Assembly: GCF_014202315.1 (NCBI RefSeq)
Contig: NZ_JACHGN010000006.1
Location: forward strand, 372,001-436,000
DNA length: 64,000 nucleotides
Direction of reading: 5' to 3'
DNA from: Thermocatellispora tengchongensis
Lineage (GTDB): Bacteria; Actinomycetota; Actinomycetes; Streptosporangiales; Streptosporangiaceae
Below, piece after piece: positions 61,478-64,000 of the stretch (position 1 is its first letter; each line of letters begins with the position of its first letter). The position numbers were made by a program, and so were the translations under genes. The notes below the pieces were generated by a model that saw nothing but the letters and a program-made list of their open reading frames with translations, was not told where the DNA came from and ran no database searches.

Positions 61478-62419
61478 ATGACCACCCTGACAACGATCAC
61501 CACGGCCGCGCGCGCCGCGCTCCTGCCGGTCGCGCTGACCATCGCGTTGACCGCGGGCATCCCGGACGCCGCGGCCGCCGGCCCGCCCGACCCCGTCCTC
61601 GTCTACACCTTCGACGCCGACGACCTGGCCGCGGGCACCATCGCCGACTCCTCCGGCAACGGCCTGCACGGCACCCTGGTCAACGGCTCCACGGCCGTGC
61701 TCGTGGACGGCGCCGGCGGCGGCCGGGCCCTGGACCTGCCCGGCGGCGCCGCCGGCTCCAGCGGTGCCTACGTACGGCTGCCCCTGGACGCGCTCAAGGG
61801 CAAGACCGACCTGACGGTGTCGGCCCGGGTGCGGTGGGACGGCACCACCGCGCCCTGGCAGTGGATCTACGCCCTCGGCAAGGACACCACCCGCTACCTG
61901 TTCACCACCCCGTACAACGGCGACGGCCGCCTGCGCACCGCGGTCACCTCCTCGTCGGCGGGGGGCGAGGCCCAGGTCACCGGCTACACGCCGCTGCCGT
62001 CCGGCTCCTGGAAGACCTTGACCGTCACCCTGGACACCGGGGCCGGGCGCGTCACGACCTACCTCGACGGCGCCGCCGTCGCCTCGGCCGCCACCACCGT
62101 GACCGCGGCGCAGCTCATCGACGCCGCCACCACGTCCGCCGGCTACATCGGCCGCTCGTTCTACCCCGACCCCCTGTTCGACGGCGCGATCGACGACTTC
62201 CGCGTCTACGGCGCGGCACTGTCCGCCGAGCAGGTGGCCGCCGTCGCGGGCGGCGAGGTCCCCACCCCGACCGGCCTGACCCGCGCCGAGTTCGACGTGC
62301 GGACCACGGCCGGCACCCCACCGGCCCTGCCCGCCGCGGTCCGGGCCTCCTTCTCCGACGGCTACGACCGCGAAATCGACAAGATCACGATCGCGCCGTT
62401 CGCCCAACGGCGCGGCTGA
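61478..62419 (+). CDS. secreted LamG-domain protein ending in a partial Big_4-like domain
   Basis: This 313-aa protein uses the ATG at 61478 (GAGGGG upstream); the ATG at 61466 would sit almost on the operator. After a signal peptide (to about residue 34) comes a concanavalin/LamG fold: 'VLVYTFDADDLAAGTIADSSGNGLHGTLVNG', 'LTVSARVRWD', 'TYLDGAAVASA' and 'FDGAIDDFRVYGAALSAEQVAAVAGG'. The last 45 residues ('AEFDVRTTAGTPPALPAAVRASFSDGYDREID') look like the start of a Big_4 Ig-like domain but stop after about 30 residues of it. The protein may be the remnant of a longer glycosidase. It shares its operator with the arabinoside genes. Confidence 0.75.
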   Translation: MTTLTTITTAARAALLPVALTIALTAGIPDAAAAGPPDPVLVYTFDADDLAAGTIADSSGNGLHGTLVNGSTAVLVDGAGGGRALDLPGGAAGSSGAYVRLPLDALKGKTDLTVSARVRWDGTTAPWQWIYALGKDTTRYLFTTPYNGDGRLRTAVTSSSAGGEAQVTGYTPLPSGSWKTLTVTLDTGAGRVTTYLDGAAVASAATTVTAAQLIDAATTSAGYIGRSFYPDPLFDGAIDDFRVYGAALSAEQVAAVAGGEVPTPTGLTRAEFDVRTTAGTPPALPAAVRASFSDGYDREIDKITIAPFAQRRG

Positions 62420-62433
62420 CCCTACCGGCGGCC

Positions 62434-62465
62434 CGTCCGCGCCCCCCGAGCCTGGGGCGCGGACG
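62434..62465. terminator. strong bidirectional terminator between LamG and TetR genes
   Basis: CGTCCGCGCCCC (62434-62445) pairs perfectly with GGGGCGCGGACG (62454-62465) around an 8-nt loop, between convergent genes. Confidence 0.7.
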
Positions 62466-62499
62466 CACGCCGGGAAGACGCGGCGCGGGGCCCCGCCCG

Positions 62500-63171
62500 T
62501 CACCTCACGGCGAGGCCGTTGATCAGCAGGTTCAGGCCGTGGGCGAACTGGGCGGCGAAGTCGGTGCTGGTGATCGTGGCCGCGGCGTCGGAGAGGTTGG
62601 GGTAGCGGCGGCGGTCCAGGGCCGCGTGCAGGGCGTCAAGCGCGGCGGGCAGCCCGGAGTCGATGAGCTCGGCGGCGGCCTGTTCCTCCAGCGTGTGGCC
62701 GAGGGTGAAATGGACGATCGCGAACGCCGTGCGGGTGGCGGCCTGGGTGGGCAGGCCGGCGGCGCGCAGCACGCCGACGAGGGTGTCGGTGTAGGACAGG
62801 GTGTTCGGGCCGACAGCGTGGGTGCCGGCGTAGACGCGGGCCCCGTCGCGGTGGCGCAGCAGGGCCGCGCGCAGCCGGCCGGCCAGCTCGGTGACCTGCT
62901 CCTGCCAGGTGGTCCCCTCCGGCAGCGGGCCGGCGCAGCCGGCCAGCATCTCCTCGGCCATGGCGGCGAGCAGGTCCTGCTTGGTGGCGAAGTGCCGGTA
63001 GAGCGTGCCGACCTGGACGTCGAGCGCGGTCGCCAGGCGGCGCATGGTCAGCGCGTCGAGACCTTCCTCATCCAGCAGGCGCAGGGCGGTGGCGACCGCT
63101 CCGGGCGCGGCCATCTTGGGCGGACGGCCCCGGGGGCGCTGCGGGGACGGCGAGGTTGACGGGGTTCCCAT
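62500..63171 (-). CDS. TetR-family repressor (TetR_C type)
   Basis: This 223-aa protein starts at the ATG at 63171, ahead of a Pro/Arg-rich segment. The helix-turn-helix reads 'APGAVATALRLLDEEGLDALTMRRLATALDVQVGTLYRHFATKQDLLAAMAEEML', close to the tetracycline-repressor subgroup. The C-terminal domain has 'VHFTLGHTLEEQAAAEL', like TetR_C. It is divergent from an FAD monooxygenase gene, a pairing common for drug- or aromatic-inactivating monooxygenases, which it probably represses. Confidence 0.88.
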   Translation of the reverse strand: MGTPSTSPSPQRPRGRPPKMAAPGAVATALRLLDEEGLDALTMRRLATALDVQVGTLYRHFATKQDLLAAMAEEMLAGCAGPLPEGTTWQEQVTELAGRLRAALLRHRDGARVYAGTHAVGPNTLSYTDTLVGVLRAAGLPTQAATRTAFAIVHFTLGHTLEEQAAAELIDSGLPAALDALHAALDRRRYPNLSDAAATITSTDFAAQFAHGLNLLINGLAVR

Positions 63172-63198
63172 GCAGGGTGATACTAGTGACCCTCTTTT

Positions 63199-63213
63199 AT
63201 GAACGATGTTCAT
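63199..63213. promoter_or_regulatory. TetR operator candidate ATGAAC-GAT-GTTCAT
   Basis: This is a perfect 6+3+6 palindrome in the 59-bp gap between the divergent TetR and FAD monooxygenase genes. It is followed at once by the monooxygenase ribosome site (TAGGAGGG). Confidence 0.65.
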
Positions 63214-63230
63214 TTAATAGGAGGGCACAC

Positions 63231-64000
63231 GTGCACACCGATGTGATCGTGGTCGGCGCCGGGCCCACCGGCCTGATGCTGGCCGCGGAGCTGGCCCTGG
63301 CCGGCGTACGGGTCCGCGTCCTGGAACGGCGCGAGTCGCCCACCAGGGAGTCGCGGGCCCTCACCCTGCACCCGCGCAGCATCGAGATCATGGACCTGCG
63401 CGGCATCGCCGGCCGCTTCCTCTCCCGCGGCCGTACCGTGCCCGGCTGGCACTTCGCCGGCCTGGACACCCGCCTGGACTTCACCGCGCTCGACACCCGC
63501 CACGGCTACACCCTGTTCCTGGAGCAGGCCCGTACCGAGGAGATCCTGGAGGGACGGGTCCGGGAGCTGGGCGTCGAGATCGCGCGCGGCCGCGAGGTCA
63601 CCGCCGTGCGGCAGGAGCCGGACGCCGTCGTCGTCGAGACCGCCCCGGGGGAGCCGCTGCGCGCCGCCTACGTCGTGGGCTGCGACGGCGGGCGCAGCCT
63701 GGTCCGGCAGGCGGCCGGCATCTCCTTCGACGGCAGCGACGAGACCTTGACCGGCATGCTCGGCGACTTCGCCGCCACCGACCCGGACGCCGTGCGGGCG
63801 GCCGAGGCCCACGGCGTGCTCGCCGTACCGCTGGAAGGCGGCCTGACCCGGTTCGTGGTCGTGGACCCGGAGCGGATGCGGGTGCCGGCCGCCGAGCCGG
63901 TGACGTTCGAGGAGTTCCGGCAGGCCCTGACGCGCATCGCCGGGACGGACTTCGGGGTCGCCGATCCGCGGTGGCTGTCCCGCTTCGGCAACGCCACCCG
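63231..64000 (+). CDS. FAD-dependent monooxygenase (PHBH fold, C-terminus beyond window)
   Basis: GTG start with GGAGGG 5 nt upstream; 256 residues are visible before the window ends. The N-terminal dinucleotide motif is 'VIVVGAGPTGLMLAAELALAGVRVRVLERRESPTRESRALTLHPRSIEIMDLRG', and the DG motif 'YVVGCDGGRSLVRQAAGISFDG' follows, as in aromatic polyketide hydroxylases, rifampicin monooxygenase and pentachlorophenol-type hydroxylases. The GD motif lies beyond the edge. Regulation by the divergent TetR is likely. The substrate cannot be deduced. Confidence 0.88.
   Translation, partial: MHTDVIVVGAGPTGLMLAAELALAGVRVRVLERRESPTRESRALTLHPRSIEIMDLRGIAGRFLSRGRTVPGWHFAGLDTRLDFTALDTRHGYTLFLEQARTEEILEGRVRELGVEIARGREVTAVRQEPDAVVVETAPGEPLRAAYVVGCDGGRSLVRQAAGISFDGSDETLTGMLGDFAATDPDAVRAAEAHGVLAVPLEGGLTRFVVVDPERMRVPAAEPVTFEEFRQALTRIAGTDFGVADPRWLSRFGNAT

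Overview
The window is very GC-rich DNA with dense operons, GTG starts, SARP/TetR/LacI regulators and many secreted glycosidases. This points to a filamentous actinomycete. The thiopeptide leader type and gene styles suggest the Streptosporangiales (Nonomuraea/Streptosporangium/Actinomadura-like), which is an inference. I see no rRNA, tRNA, transposase or CRISPR array.

Region 1 (1-17.6 kb) is a RiPP gene cluster and the most unusual part. A divergent cytochrome P450 (cut by the window edge) is followed by five tandem precursor genes. Their leaders are of GE2270/thiomuracin type (SLESL..GHGM.EVAAS), but each core ends in five or six consecutive cysteines. Downstream, translationally coupled genes encode an ocin-ThiF/RRE protein, an E1-YcaO cyclodehydratase, two SagB-type azoline dehydrogenases, a glutamylating dehydratase, two small Lant_dehydr_C-family proteins (elimination and probably pyridine formation), a second YcaO with its TfuA partner, and a convergent HFCD flavoprotein. 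YcaO-TfuA-HFCD is the trio known from thioviridamide-type clusters (thioamide plus C-terminal Cys decarboxylation). The cluster therefore looks like a thiopeptide/thioamitide hybrid acting on poly-cysteine cores. No transporter, immunity gene or dedicated peptidase is visible here.

Region 2 (17.7-23.3 kb) holds a small membrane protein, a P-loop kinase, a large SARP/NB-ARC regulator and two SDRs, one divergent from a TetR.

Region 3 (23.3-36 kb) is plant-polysaccharide use: two secreted GH43 enzymes with CBM42 and CBM13; an ABC importer plus GH3 operon resembling bxlEFGA with a LacI regulator; and a secreted GH93-like exo-arabinanase with CBM13. Shared palindromes (TGTTAGCGCTNACA and CGAAA-N3-TTTCG) define two candidate regulons.

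Region 4 (36-47.4 kb) looks like aromatic compound catabolism: NmrA oxidoreductase, IclR, AAHS-type MFS transporter, ferredoxin reductase, CYP199A-like P450, LysR, SDR, CocE/NonD hydrolase, DUF3237 protein, FAD monooxygenase and MarR.

Region 5 (47.5-64 kb) has a ClpC-like AAA+ unfoldase, a GH95 enzyme, and a minus-strand operon for arabinoside uptake and cleavage (binding protein, two permeases, GH127, clan-A glycosidase with CBM). A LacI regulator, a LamG protein that ends inside a Big_4-like domain, a TetR and a truncated FAD monooxygenase follow. The operator of the arabinoside operon also occurs 36 kb away in region 3, which links the two arabinan-directed sets.
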